62,571 bases of DNA from Thiomargarita sp. (lineage in GTDB: Bacteria; Pseudomonadota; Gammaproteobacteria; Beggiatoales; Beggiatoaceae): the NCBI GenBank assembly GCA_020720115.1, contig DYPD01000003.1:1-62571 (forward strand), written 5' to 3'. This document shows positions 62,539 through 62,571 of the stretch, piece by piece. Every line of letters starts with the position of its first letter. Position 1 is the first letter of the stretch. The notes beneath the pieces are model-generated. The model had not been told where the DNA came from, searched no databases, and saw only the letters and a list, made by a program, of their open reading frames with translations. The translations under genes and the position numbers were made by a program.

Positions 62539-62571
62539 ATCGCCTGCAAAACCTGCCCACAATCTGAGTTA

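Overview
The window reads as part of a gammaproteobacterial chromosome of moderate G+C content. Evidence for this: a trpA-accD pair, SurE, TsaC, PrmB, RecD and an OxyR with the family's cysteine spacing. Five large sensory or c-di-GMP proteins, a CbbR-like regulator, a DUF928 protein, several nonsense or frameshifted genes and short TA-flanked repeats recall filamentous sulfur oxidisers (Beggiatoaceae/Thiotrichaceae). That placement is inference. I saw no rRNA or tRNA gene, no CRISPR array and no intact transposase.

Layout. 0.1-2.9 kb: yicC, a ccsA/ypjD-like membrane protein and purC, all on the minus strand. 2.9-8.8 kb: a 1417-residue multi-PAS hybrid kinase and a divergent orphan membrane-fusion protein. 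8.8-10.1 kb: a secreted-protein gene split by a 164-bp miniature element. 10.3-17.3 kb: a CbbR-like regulator, trpA, accD, two small genes, and a Ser/Thr kinase whose stop overlaps the start of gmk. 17.7-23.8 kb: a secreted protein, a dead ISAs1 transposase remnant, argD, argF, surE, purE and tsaC. 23.9-29 kb: a two-gene phosphorelay ending in a GGDEF/EAL protein, a second copy of the element, and a pentapeptide-repeat protein. 29-34.4 kb: pyrD, oxyR and, divergently, a peroxide/iron module (rubrerythrin, a bacterioferritin-like gene with an internal stop, an Fe-S protein, DUF3501). 34.6-41.1 kb: slipin, dtd, a serine-type sulfatase, a histidine kinase and a periplasmic protein. 41.5-52.4 kb: a long minus-strand gene run with maf, a truncated haemoglobin, agmatine deiminase, a sulfotransferase, the third element copy, a methyltransferase, a 1381-residue sulfotransferase-GT2-GT2-methyltransferase fusion, a PilZ protein and two glycosyltransferases. 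52.5-54.6 kb: a receiver-kinase and two small genes, one with two in-frame stops. 55-62.5 kb: recD, prmB, a globin, a DUF928 protein carrying 17 SRGx tetrapeptides, a membrane VWA-like protein and a frameshifted gene.

How the genes fit together. OxyR probably controls the rubrerythrin cluster: an OxyR-like palindrome lies between them. The histidine-phosphotransfer protein probably feeds the receiver of the overlapping GGDEF/EAL gene, and PilZ sits inside the surface-glycan cluster, so c-di-GMP may link sensing to surface polymer. The sulfotransferases and glycosyltransferases look like a pathway for a sulfated glycan. Three copies of one miniature element, two of them identical by eye, one breaking a gene and one abutting a start codon, point to recent mobility. 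Two loci with in-frame stops and one frameshifted locus suggest either gene decay or base errors in the assembly.
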